A DNA stretch of 64,000 bases, taken from NCBI GenBank assembly GCA_035041965.1, contig JAPYMA010000432.1, forward strand, positions 62,001 through 126,000, in the 5' to 3' direction. This DNA comes from Anisakis pegreffii. Lineage: Eukaryota; Nematoda; Chromadorea; Rhabditida; Anisakidae. This document shows positions 1 through 12,455 of this stretch, in pieces. Position numbers and translations under genes: made by a program. The notes under the pieces were generated by a model that did not search any database, had not been told where the DNA came from, and was given only the letters and a program-made list of their open reading frames with translations. Every line of letters starts with the position of its first letter. Positions within the stretch are counted from its first letter, which is position 1.

Positions 1-2683
1 CGAAGTGGAGTGGTTCCTCCGTGCCAATTCTTACACTTGACTCTCTGTCACAGTTGCCTGTCTTCCATTCAGGTGATATCCTCTGTTTCAGATTCCCATT
101 TCTGTTTCCTCGACTTCGCCTCAGTTGCGTATCTCCTCTGCACGGGCTCGTCGAACCACCACTATAACGCTTGCTCACTGAGCCCAATCGATCTTCAGCA
201 TGATAATGAGTTTCTGCAACATCACTTCCAAATAAAATTTACCATGTCAGATGAATTATCTGATAGAATATGATTAAAATCAGCTAATAAAGAATTTCAG
301 TTGGCAGTGGATAAACAATCAACTCGATAAAAATGGCAGTAATGAATTCAAAAACTTTGTAATAACATCTACTTAAGTGCACAATACATTGAGGGGAACA
401 TCAATGTGATAGAATAATTCAGACTGATCGTGAAATACACAAAAACTGTGTGCCATTTATCCAGTCACGCACACATATTCTTTACAGAAATAATCCTGAA
501 CATGGAACAATATTTCCAAAACAGACCTCTTGGAAGAGTACCGCTGGAACGGAGGAGTTCACGTGGCGATTCTGATACTGGACGTGCTCCACTCCCACGA
601 CTACCGTGACGACTCACGACGGCAGCAGCTTTTTGATGCGTTGCATCTAAAAACAAACTTAATTGTCGCTTTCTGATTTAATCATTCAATTTCTGATCCA
701 GATATTCACTTTCGATCGTATGGTAAAATACTCAAATCATAAGAGAGCATCCACAAACTAACCTAGCCAGAATATATTCTATTCCATGCACTATTACTAC
801 GGGATGAAGAATGCTTTGAATGAAGCAAAAGTGTTTCAAATTTGCCCTAATGATAGAATCGTTACAATCAAATAACCATCATATTGGTGTTGTAATCGTT
901 GGTGAGGTGTAGTCGATTCATTCCGCGAATTTCCGACCAAAACCACGAAATCATCACCGATATTGAACGATGATCGTTGCTTCTTGATGGCCACATCAGA
1001 GCCAATCGTTGATGCAAATAACGTTTGAGAACGTTTCGGTATGACGACTGAAGATTTTGGCTGAAAAAACCAAAGAATTTATAATGCAAATAAATCTTTC
1101 AATCAGTGATTATGCGGTAAACAACAAACGATATTTTACAAACTGAAGACATAATCTGGAAAAACTCTTAGTGGTTCGTGTCTATATAAAATCATATCTG
1201 TATTTCTTTTTGGGGTAATCTGCAAACGATTCAATCGCCAAATGAACGATTTCAACGCACCTTTTTACTTTCTTCTTCAAGCATCGTCAATTCTTTCTGG
1301 ATTTGCAGTAACCTCTTTTCCAACTGACGACAAGTTGTACCTGTACCCTCCACTAAAAAAACAAAACATTAGCCGCATTCTTACATTTAATCTTCAATTG
1401 ACATTTTTCAAGAAAAGCAACATGAAATTCTAGCCTTCCAACGGTGAACAGTTCATTTAATACATCAAAAACTTTTTACCAACAGATTGCTTCGATGACA
1501 ACTTGGAAGAAATAAAAACCATCAATTCAACTGCATACCTTGACTAGAATAAATAACATCATGACCCATATTATTCACATCCTGTGACACAGGATCACGT
1601 GTGCCATCCATAATGACCTTTTGCGATTGATTCAACAACGTTGGATCATGCGAAAATTTACAACTATCTCCATAATGACAGTCACCAAATTTCAGAAAGG
1701 CGAAACAAGCCTTTTCGGGTTTGGTGTTTAGTCTGAAAATTGAAAACAAAACCTTACAAAATCCTAAGCATACTGACATTCGCATATTTTCTTCAATTTC
1801 GTCAAAATTTATTTGCACTAGTTCCAAGAAAACTTTTCCTTGAATATTGAATAAAACACTCTTAAAAACCAATATTAAATCTTGCTTTATAAAGGCTTTC
1901 GTTTCATCACAATATCACAAAAAGTTAATAATAAATTGAATCTATTAAGCAGAATCGATCGAGTTTTACCTTTTCTTTTCGTTAACTTCATAGATGGATT
2001 TTGGCTTCGAGAATCTTAACGACGAGGATGATGATGTATCAACGAGAGAATCTGAAGCACTTTGAATGACCCGTTGGGAATCTCCGCTATACTGCGGACG
2101 GAACAGACTTGAGGATGAGTTCGGCGGATTGTACTGTGGCGGTATTGAGGGAACAACGCTCACCGCTGTTGTTGTTGCGAACTCTCTGTAGTTGCCGAAT
2201 TGAGAGGAATGTTTCTGTAATGTTCACAGATAAATTCTGTGAGTTGAAAAGGTGCAAGTGAAATCATTTCAAAGCCCTTCTACTGAACTCTTAAAATCCG
2301 TGGCATTCGAAGAAAATCTTTATAATTTTCTGATGCTGGAATAAGATCAGATACGAATGCGAACGATTCACAGAAAACAGTGCAGTGGTACGAAACGAAA
2401 ACAGTTCATTCCGAAGCATATTATCCAAAGACTGTAGTCCTTCATTATTGCACTTGAAATAATATGAGGCCGAAGCAAGCTGGCACACCTGAGAATCGTT
2501 CAGACGATTGTAACCACCATATGCTGTGGTGGTGGTGGTGGTGGTATCCCTCTGATCGGAGATTCGCGATACTGAAGGAGGTGGGGACGATGACGTTATT
2601 TGCGCTTCTTCGCACTCTTCAAAATCATCCAAATATTTTGCATAGGCTGCCGGTGGACTCGACATTCTCGAGTTGCGTATCAT
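1..2683 (-). CDS. CCCH zinc-finger and coiled-coil protein, partial at the left edge
   Basis: Multi-exon minus-strand gene of unrecognised identity, probably RNA-binding. Exons read as 2489-2683, 1970-2214, 1539-1732, 1261-1352, 866-1060 (or 877-1060), 486-646 and 1-213, continuing off the window. Phases agree through the first five exons; joins to the last two are tentative. The Ser/Thr/Pro-rich N-terminus carries a Thr run (a GGT repeat near 2525 on the plus strand). The third exon holds one C-x8-C-x5-C-x3-H finger, [20 protein letters not shown]. The fourth reads as a short amphipathic helix, [20 protein letters not shown]. The tail is Ser/Arg-rich. A likely trans-splice acceptor (TTTCAG) ends at 2698. 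An out-of-frame ATG at 2693 precedes the chosen start; a second in-frame Met lies six codons on. CCCH fingers of this spacing usually bind RNA, but the specific family is not identifiable by eye. Confidence 0.72.
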
Positions 2684-4669
2684 TCCGATGCATAAGCCTG
2701 AAACGATTAAACCTGCACAAACACACATTTATCCATGACAACAAATATGTACACAAAAAATCGACGGCTGCAGAGAAAAGCGGTTTTCGAGCATCAAATC
2801 AATACGGCAAAATTCCACAAACAAACAAAAGCTTCTGAAAGAATAACGAAACATTTCCTGATCATACTAATTTTATGGAGGATAGGAGAAACGTTTAGAT
2901 AGTCAGCGGTTGGTTTGTCGATGGCTCTATGCGATCGTTATTGTTGCGATTGTTTAATGGATTGTTGTTGTTATTGGTATTCAACTGGGTTTAATTATGC
3001 AAATTATCTACGGCAATAGGCACTTGTTATTGGTTGATTGTGGGGTGCTTGATACGCCGATTGCTATGCATCTACTCGGTTACATTAATCGCTATTATTG
3101 ATAACGAAAGATTAGTGATTTACTACAATTGGTTTTTCCAAACAGCTACTGTGAACAATCATTGGACAAGTGTTCAACCGGTCAATCAGAATATATTTTC
3201 GGACTCCTTCTGAGTCCCTCTCCCTGGAAATCATAAGGCGATATGGGAGAGTAGCCCAAGACCTCTGTGCTTGTCAGATCAATAATCCAAGTTCGAATTT
3301 CACGAAGACAGATGATTCCAAACGCTATTATCGTTAGCTGCGCGGAAAAAAAAGAATGCCAACGAAGGAAGAATGTGATATCAGTGATATTGGTGATAAC
3401 AGAAAGGCATAAACTCGTAATGAGCTGCGGATGGATCTGCTCATTAAATAACCAATTTTATCCATTAAGTTCAACGGGTGAAGGCATATGCTTGGCTAAG
3501 GATAACTTTGTCTCAAGGTGCCAAAACATTTGCGCGCATCGTTTTCATTGGAAAACTGAATGCGCTAGAAATTGCAGTGCGATTCACGGATTGACGATTC
3601 ACGGATTCTTAGGAGAAGGTAGGAATGAGAACGATTGGGTGGATACGATGGCAGGGAACAAGAAAAACATCACGACATAATGTAATGACAATGTAGTTAG
3701 TAAAATCAAGCATGAGAGTGACGAGACATTGTGGGAAGCAGGAATAAAACTCATGAATAAACTGCAAAAGGAGAGGCGTGTATGAGCACATGTAAATCAT
3801 AAAAACATGTAATGCATGCAACAATACTTCTACTGAATGCCATTTGTTCTCCTGTACTCTATTCGTTCCTCAAATTCTTTCTTCCATTTTCATGTCTACA
3901 TTCCATGATGCTTGTTCGCTCTCATTCCTGAATTTACCAATTGTACTATTGTTCCACTATATCTTGCTGATTTCCTCATTCACTTCAGCCATACCATTGC
4001 TTTACTCTCATTCATATTTCTACATAAAATGTGCACTCTCTTCATTTCTACACGTCGCAATTTCAGTTTTCATTTTGGGATGTCGATCAGAATGATTAAT
4101 TAGAAAGAACTTGTCACAGCACAGTGCATTTTAGTAATGAATGATGCTTAACCGTTCGAATCTCATGAAGAGACCTGAGTGATCACAGCAACAAGCTTAT
4201 CGGATGAATATTCATTTCAGTTCCAGAAATTTGTGCATTACGAGATCCGTCATCAGTTTTGGAGAAAATAGATTGACAATCTTCTGGATGACTAAAACGA
4301 ATGCTTTCATTGACATCGGTTATTGCTTTCAACCCTTCTCACAAAATATAGTGGACGACGCTTCGAGTTTGCTTGTGTTCAACATGCTTAATTCAACTCG
4401 TTTATTGTCTCACCTTTTGAAATGTCGAAAATTGATTTAACAAATCGAAAACATTTGCTTCTTTGAAAGCTTTTTGTTGACAATATTCACTAATTAGTCA
4501 TAACAAACTTCACTTTGAATTTTTTAGTTGCTTCAAGGTATTTTCGAATTGGAAAACTTCTTCATTGTAGACGGTATGACGTTTATTTGAACAAATATTG
4601 CAATGACGAGCCCGTAAAGGACATCTGCGTTCGGTTGGATCCACGTGCGAAATTGATGATGGTCACCTT

Positions 4670-5186
4670 TCACCACCACTGGCGAGTAGGAGACGAGGGC
4701 AATAACATCTTGGGCGATAATACTTTAAGAGATGATTGTTTGTATGATGACGTTTCCTTGTTGACTGAAGTATTAATGGAGTCTGAGAGAATATTTGGAC
4801 GGCTAGCTGAGCCGTAATCAGAAGTTGATGCTTCTATCATCTTTGACGGGGCGGTAGCTGAAGGCCAGGTGCGGCGTTTCAAATATTTCAAATTGCATGC
4901 GCTTCACGCATCCTCCTAGTTTGTCCACCACGAGCTAAAGAAAGCCATGGCATTGTGACATTGAATCCATTTCAAGTAGTTAATAACGCAAATGTTGCAG
5001 AGTTGAACCAGTTGAACGTTGCATTCTGATCACTGAGAAATGCACTTTTGAGAACGTCTCTGAACTATTCGAAGAAAAATTTGTACTTTTAGCTGACTTG
5101 ATTGATGTTTCGAGAAAAATTACGAGCAGTTTGCTGAGAGAGTTTGTATGGCTACAGATACGCGCCACTGCTGTCGCGATTACCAT
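4670..5186 (-). CDS. Possible Ser/Thr-rich exons, unidentified
   Basis: Two minus-strand segments, about 5186-4988 and 4857-4670, join in phase across a roughly 130-bp intron (donor GTTATT, acceptor CTTCAG). They give a Ser/Thr/Asn-rich product ending at a TGA at 4670-4672. Local base composition is less AT-rich than its surroundings. The plus strand is also open here (4515-4817), so strand and reality are both uncertain. No domain is recognised and no start codon was identified. Confidence 0.2.
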
Positions 5187-8100
5187 ATTGTCCGTCGTTT
5201 GTCCGTCCTCTCAAATCATGAAAACAATCATTGAAGTGTCTATTTTCATTAAATGGTGTGCATGCTGAACTGCAAAACAAAGTAATTATTTACCCGTGAA
5301 GAACTTTATTTCTGTTCAAAAATTGATATCTTTATCCATAGGTAGTTGCTGATTGTGGAAGACTTACATTCTGTCGGACTATCTTACTGAATTCGGCAAA
5401 AATTTTTTCATACATCTGCATAAAGTTACCATAGAGTTGTATCTCACCGCTCGTATATGTGCCTTGCAGTCAGTACCTTAATCGCAAAAAGCATTCATGA
5501 AGCTTTCAACGAACTCATATTCACAATTGCATTGACTTCTTGACAGAATTTCATGCTGAATAGAACTGAAATCGTGTGCACTACAGGCACTCTCGTTCTA
5601 TATTCCTCCAACATCCCGCTTTCTTTTCATTTTTATCGCTTGTTTCTCTTTGTTCTACCGTCTTAAAAACATAGACCGTAAATGCAATTGTACTGTTGAA
5701 AGAATATTAAATCAGGATTTCAACGATTACGGTAAAATGTATGCTCAATTCTCGTGATAAATTGAAGAGGTTTTACCAGATTCCAATGGAACGGTGTCCA
5801 ATGGTTCGTGAAAGAGCAAAATCCTATCCAAAAAGATCCAACGTTGGTTCCGAGACGCATTAAACTGATGATGCTCCAAAGGATACGTTGAGCAGATTCA
5901 AAAAACGAACGTCATTGATTCGTTGCTAGCATAAATCCTGGTTGCTTCATTCATGCTACTTCCTAATTGATTCATGCAGTCTTAGTAACTTTATTGCTCG
6001 CTGTTCCTCGATTAATTTATTCCTCAATTGATTCATCAACGCATTGTCTAGTTGAGTTTCTTCCTTCAAACAAAATTCATCGCAGTTTTGTCGTGGACAT
6101 TTACCTAATAAGATTTGCATTACGCACTAAGCACAGTTTCGTTTTGTCGCAATTTGTTTTTCTTCGAAAAATCTGATGAAGCCATAGAATGCATGAAGGG
6201 ATTACACGTTCTATTTCCAAGCCTGATCTGTGCTCCAGTGAAGTGCCACGAATATTGCGAAGATTTTTTGATCAATTTCTTTCCTGGTGTGCACATTTCT
6301 AATGTTTGTTCTTCTATAACTGATTCTGAGTATAAACTGAACTATCAGGAAAGAACATATGCTTGCGCAATGAGTCCCATCTTCTTGAGCAGGTGTTATG
6401 TTCAGGCCAGATGTTTACTGAAATGAACTGGGATGATTTTTTGAAAATACTCTTAATGAAAGCCAGCATTTTGATTAAGCATGGCTTTGGCTGTTGACTG
6501 ATAATCACTCATTGATTAGTACCGCAACTCTATCTGAGTTCACATAAAATCGTTTGCGGTACTGACTCATCATCTATGAAAAAGAATTATCATCTGTCTC
6601 GGTGAATTTCCATCAGATGACAGAAATTGTTCGGCGATTAAAGCGAATAAACTGAAGGAGGATTGTGTATGAAGTTGAATGTTGTTGTGGGTGTTGAATG
6701 TGTGAGAATTCGCTGAGATGTCAGTAGAGAAGGATGCATGATTTATGAGCTATCTGACTTACCGTAATCCATGATTACCTTCTGAATCATATCAATTTTT
6801 CATTTCAGACGATTGATTTCAGTTTGTGATGAATGTTATTAATCTAAATGATGATTAATCTTACATTAGCGGAACAGTTTCTTCGAATGCAAATTCATCG
6901 GATCATTTGAATAATTGATTTAGTTCTCATCCGAGAATTCACTACACAATGCATTAGTTCATCAATAAAAGCAACAACAACAACAGCGGTAATCGAAGTA
7001 ACGTACTCAATCATTGTGTCATGCTTTTTTGAATATTCACCGTCTCATTACCGAATAATGGTTTTATTCGACCGTTTCATGCATACCTAATGTTTTTAAT
7101 CGATGTACGTAAATAAGGTGGATTGCAAATAGGATATTTCTTTGAGGTCATTTATAAAGCGTCAGAGCCTCGTTTAATGCAGATAAATGATCACAGATTT
7201 GAATACAGAGGCAATCCAGCATATTGCTGCGATTGCGTTCAGTGGAAAAGACTGCGCAAGATTTATGAATGGCTCGTGGATTTACTTATAGAATAAGCCA
7301 AACTCATGTTTAGTTTAATGCGTGGTGCCTTGTTGTGATTTTTGCTTGTCAGCTAAAAAAATATCACTTTGAAAACCGAGGAGCATCTCTTTTTGGTGAT
7401 TCCAAATGAAATTTTATTGTTCAACTTTTCTCTTAGCCACACACCAGACTCGTTTATGTTTTAAAGAAGTTGTTGTAATCCGAAAACGAATTTCATTTAA
7501 TGGACAATATCGCATTCAAACGGCTTACTCGTAATGATTTGTTTCATTTCGTAATTGCCTGCTTTTGCTTTCAAATGCGCTTCGTAAGTTTACGTTCACA
7601 TTATGAAAGGATATAAAGCAATAAATCTATTTGGCTGGATAAGATGATAGCAACCGAATCGTTGACCATGCATCTTGTAATTAGTTGCACTGTGCCGAAA
7701 AACAGGTCATGTAGGTGATGTTTTCTTATTTGGAGCATCATTACAGTACGTTTGACATCGGTACCACAATTCACCAACGCTACGGTTGCAGCATACGACG
7801 TCATGAAAAACAAGAAAAAAAAATCAGAGAGAAGTTTATTAAATGAATGAACATTGGCACAGTCGACTTAAGCTCTCCTAAAAAGGATTGCACATACTTA
7901 TAGTTGAGAAGAAACCTAATCGCCCTTTCAAGAATCAGCACAATTCAGCGACTTGAAATCGGATCCGACGACCGCTGGATTGGCTCATTTTGAGAGTGCT
8001 TCGAGAGAATGGCCATTTGCACGAATGTTACTGTGGGAAAATCGGACGTTAATGACTGCTCTGAATTTGTTTACAATCAATCAAAAAAGCATTTTCACAC

Positions 8101-11100
8101 TTTTATTGTATAGCGGCACATAAATGTGAACGGCACAAGTAATTGATAAAATTCAATGGAAAGTCTGATTGCTTTTGTTGAAAAACGTCTTAACACACCG
8201 AAACCATATCACGTTTCAGTTGAATGCGAAAATTATATCCTTAAAATTGACGTTCACATATTTCAATATAATTGCATAGTTTTGAGCAAAAAAAATGATC
8301 TGTGGTCGTCAAATCTGATATTTTTGTGGCTCAGATTGAAAGTTCAAACAAGTGACGCAAAGAAATTCGTTGATAACAATCTCGTGAATAAATCGCATTC
8401 GTCTTTGAGTCAGTTGTTAATAGCACTTTCAATTCGCGAAATTTTATCGCAGGTTTACATGTCATTGAAAGCATCTCAGTGAATATGTTTCACTGGAATG
8501 CTCATCAATTTTGATGAGATGATGGTTGAAAATAATGATCGCAATGTTCGCAATTGATGATTATGGTGATGATATGATAGAGATGCATCATAATAATCGC
8601 TACTTACGATATCGCCATGATGATATATATATATTCCCATGACGATATTCATATATATTCCACGATGAACGTTGATATGTCAGTGTTTGCATGTGCTTAT
8701 TCTTTGTCATGTATGCTGAAGGCGTATGCATTTTTCATTTCTTATTTCGTGGATACACATTCGTTTATCCAGACATCCATCCATATACAACGCGCCATTT
8801 GACGGTTCATTTAAGTCGTTATCGCGATTCCTTCTCAGTCAGTGCTGGCTTCGTCAACAAGAAGACACTGCTCAGATCTAACCTCCAAATCTGTATTTCA
8901 AATTCTCTGCTTTCCGCCGTTCACTATTTGTTTGTGATGCAGCCAGATGTGGGATGATCGTGTCACCTCAGAGAATCAAATCTTAAGTTCAACGATTCTT
9001 GAAACATTAGTAATATTCATCTCTCTAATGTGATGATCAATTATATCGGTCGAACATGCAGTAAAATATCAACGTCTTCATATTCTGCAATCCACTTATT
9101 TCCCTCATTCCTAACTGTTAACACTCTTATTGATGATCCAAGAAATCGGAATCTCCGAACAATTTCACGAATTATTAAGCAAGCGTTTGGGAGTTCGGTG
9201 TGTTCAAATAATTTGTCATAATGAAATATTAAATTAAAATTCTGAATTTTCAAGTTTTTTAAAATTCCCTCTCTTTCATGTCATCTAACTATTTCTCATA
9301 ATTGATCTTCGTTCGTATGCCAGTGGTAATTATGGGATGCGAATGATGAGCGCGTAATGAGCAATTCCCATGGTAATAGACAATTTTAAGCTTCTCAATG
9401 CATGTGTAGACATCGAGTTCACTGAGTTGTTAAATTGACGAGGTTCATACAACACTTTCACGCTTCTGTCAACAGTTCAATAATCTTTCGAAACAGCGAA
9501 AAGGTGTTACCCACTACTTAACATCATCTGATTAACCGTTTCTATTCAATAAATTTCCATAAATTCACTGTATCATACGAAAAACAGAATTCACTGAAGC
9601 AGAATATATGAATTCATTGAAATGTATTTTCTTGTAATTTTTCATTCCATCAAGATTTGTTTATTGCTGCGTTCAGTTTCTGATGCATCAACTGAAATGA
9701 AATGACCGATTTGTTGAGTCGAACAAATTAGAAGTGGAAAAGTTGAATGATGGAAAAGTGTTCCATAAACGGGAAATACTTCGTTAGCGTGATGAAAACT
9801 CAAATCTGTAGCACTATGAGCAGCAAACAGTTGGTGATATGCATTCCCATTGTAAAATTTCATCGGGAACATAGCCGAAAAAATCCAATGAAGCCAAGAA
9901 ATAACATTATGAATATTCGTCCAATGCCTTTTTTGCAGATTGCAGTTCCAGAAGGGCAGAATTAGGCTAAACTGCACCTCAAAGCTTATGACGGTTCTTC
10001 AGTTGCGCATTGCTATCAATTTCCAGTGTTCACTTTATGTAATATTTCTTTATGTAATAAACATAAGATTCCATCGTTTACTGTTCGTGTGAGATGATAG
10101 CTTTCCACTTGCATCGAGTTCGAAGTGCGATCTTAAACCTTTAAAACAAATTAGTCAATAAGAATTATTCTATTATCATAAACAGCTAACGAAGATTATT
10201 ATTAAAGTGTTAGTCGTAAAATTTGTTTTTGCGAGAAGTAATGACTAAAATGTTCGCGTTTTATGTTCGAAAAGTGTTTAGCATAAACACCGTCGTTATA
10301 TTTAACTGGATAAATAGATGTCATGATCAGGCGGCATGCGCGATCAGAACGAACGATCACGCTATCCAACAACAACTGGTAAACCACCAAAGTGTACTGA
10401 GGTATAGCATAGTTTACATTTTATACGTAGCAGTTGTAATTGACAACTGAATGAGATTGTGTTAATGAGAATCAATGAATTGAGCCTCTAAACAAGAAGC
10501 GAATGTGAATGGACGACGTCTCAAATTTATGTACGGCTAAATCTATTAAGTATGGATGGATGGAGTAATGTGGTGATATTTGTTGTTACGCATTGCTGTA
10601 TTTCGCGTTATACTCATCGTTGTTCTCATTAGTTGTGAACGTTCCAGCAAGCTTCGAACGATGACAACAATACAATTTCAAACTGAAGTTGTTTCATATT
10701 TACGATTTTATCTTATTCGCCACCGTCGGAAACAATCAGCAACCACAATATCTAAGCAAATCCTATTCAAACGACTTCATAACCAAGACTTATCAATGAA
10801 GCAACCTCACTGCATCCGTACCTTTTTGTGATTCTTTGACATTCATCGTTAGTGTAGCCGTTTTCGTTGCTGTGGTGGTTATCACCAATGTAGTGTTGTG
10901 GTTCTCAGCGCTATCCATATAAGAAGTTTCGCACCCAAACTATTTTAGCCATCAAAATTCATCCTGGACGTTGACATTAGATTAGAAAACACACGAAACT
11001 TATGCACATACGTTTTTCTTATTGACATCATTTGTGATCATTTGAACACGAAACGTTTTTAAGGTCCACTCGGAATTGATCTGTGTCATTCTCGGATATT

Positions 11101-11440
11101 GATCAGTTATCCGTTAGCGGTTCATGGAACGATAAACTTAGGAAAAGATTTTGAAGTGAACAAGAAGCATCCGGTATCACATAGACCGGTATCACATCCG
11201 GTCTCTTTATATATGCGGCATTCCGTAATTTATAGTAGATGAAATGATAATTTGAAGATTCAAATTGACCAGATGAATTTTATCAACGTGTTGTGATTTG
11301 TTTACTAATCAACTGCATTTCAAGCCTTTATTGTCACATCAGCAATGAATTAATGATGCGTTGAACGTAGATCGTCTATTATTTATCGTCAAAAGAATTG
11401 TGAATGCTTTCCTTTTCTTTAGCCAATGCGATGAAACAAA

Positions 11441-11566
11441 AGAGAATGCGATGAAAAATGCGTGAAATCTGTAAGCTCCATTATATTGGCAGCGTCATGC
11501 TTTGTCTTTCTCATCATCGGATTATGTGCTGCCTTAAAGCGTCTTAAGCACTTCCTGAAATCATAA
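11441..11566 (+). CDS. Short frame with one membrane helix, possible terminal exon
   Basis: A plus-strand frame of about 41 codons ending at TAA 11564-11566. It has a Cys-containing charged start (ECDEKCVKS), one strongly hydrophobic helix (IILAASCFVFLIIGLCAAL) and a basic tail (KRLKHFLKS). That layout suits a C-terminal transmembrane anchor. No clean splice acceptor or initiator was found, so it may be chance. Confidence 0.2.
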   Translation, partial: RECDEKCVKSVSSIILAASCFVFLIIGLCAALKRLKHFLKS

Positions 11567-11902
11567 ACACAGTCCATGAAGATTTGAATGTTACCGATTT
11601 TATTCAAGACACCACGGAATTACTTGTCAAACTGCAAAAATTCATCGAGGATTCCGACTGAAAAAATGTTCAGTTGCTCTTGGAAATTACAGTAATGATG
11701 GGAGATCAATACTAATGAGTTTGATATCAATAGCTGCGTACGATTCAGTGAATGAATCAATCCGCCTTAACTGTACTCTGGAACTTTTGATTAGTTAACA
11801 GAATTGTAGTAATTACCATGGTCATCGAAAGTATTGTAGATGCTTTCAAGTACAATTAATAAACAATCAATGGCTATCTCATATCTGCAGTCAAAAACTT
11901 GA

Positions 11903-12252
11903 GTCCAATTAATGAGGACAACCAATTATTGACAGGAAGCGATGAATTTGCAGTTTCGAGATAGCTACTGTCTGTCTGACTTCATTTATCTTGCGGAGCT
12001 GGTCGTGCATCTGATATTCGTTGGGATAGCCGCATAAAAAAGATATGCTCCGTTCGTCTGTCATCGCTATGAATGGTTTTTTTAATGTGTTGAATGCGAC
12101 GGATGAGTTCAGCGAATTTATTGTGACGAGATTTTTTTCTCCAATATTGTGTCTGCGATTAAAGAACGTTCGTAAATTTTTACTTGCTATGCGTCAGCTG
12201 GCACTATTATATGGTCGTCCAATTAATGAGGACAACCAATTATTGACAGGAA
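11903..12252 (+). repeat. 36-bp direct repeat, copies 314 bp apart
   Basis: Positions 11903-11938 and 12217-12252 are identical over 36 bases, starting gtccaattaatgaggacaac. Similarity continues a little past the repeat (both run into gatgaattt after a short gap). The second copy lies inside the plus-strand frame 12045-12359. This points to a small local duplication or two ends of a decayed element. Confidence 0.85.
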
Positions 12253-12411
12253 ACACGATGAATTTTTCTGCGTCGTCCTCATCAGTGATGAAAAATTGTC
12301 AAGATTTTCTCATGTCTACAAGAGAGCGCTGCTGTATACTTTGGAATTTGATTTTTTAAATTTAACATTACGGAATAATTTGATCATATTAGGGCAATAT
12401 CACTAACAGGT

Positions 12412-12455
12412 ATTTGAACTACCATCTTTAACAGTGTAATGATGGTAGTTCAAAT
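12412..12455. repeat. Perfect 15-bp inverted repeat with 14-base loop
   Basis: The arms atttgaactaccatc (12412-12426) and gatggtagttcaaat (12441-12455) are exact reverse complements around an AT-rich loop. There is no gene next to it, and no T-run typical of a bacterial terminator would apply here. It may be a hairpin, a mini-palindrome left by an insertion, or chance. Confidence 0.8.

Noticed and set aside
1758..1872. Extension of the CCCH exon upstream on the minus strand
   Set aside because: The acceptor at 1733 joins directly and in phase to the exon at 1970-2214. Using 1758-1872 would need a 25-base intron.
8156..8482. 108-codon plus-strand open frame
   Set aside because: No domain, no splice or trans-splice acceptor at the start, and composition like the surrounding AT-rich DNA.
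12045..12359. 104-codon plus-strand open frame containing one copy of the 36-bp repeat
   Set aside because: No recognisable family. The identical repeat outside any frame argues that this segment is not under coding constraint.
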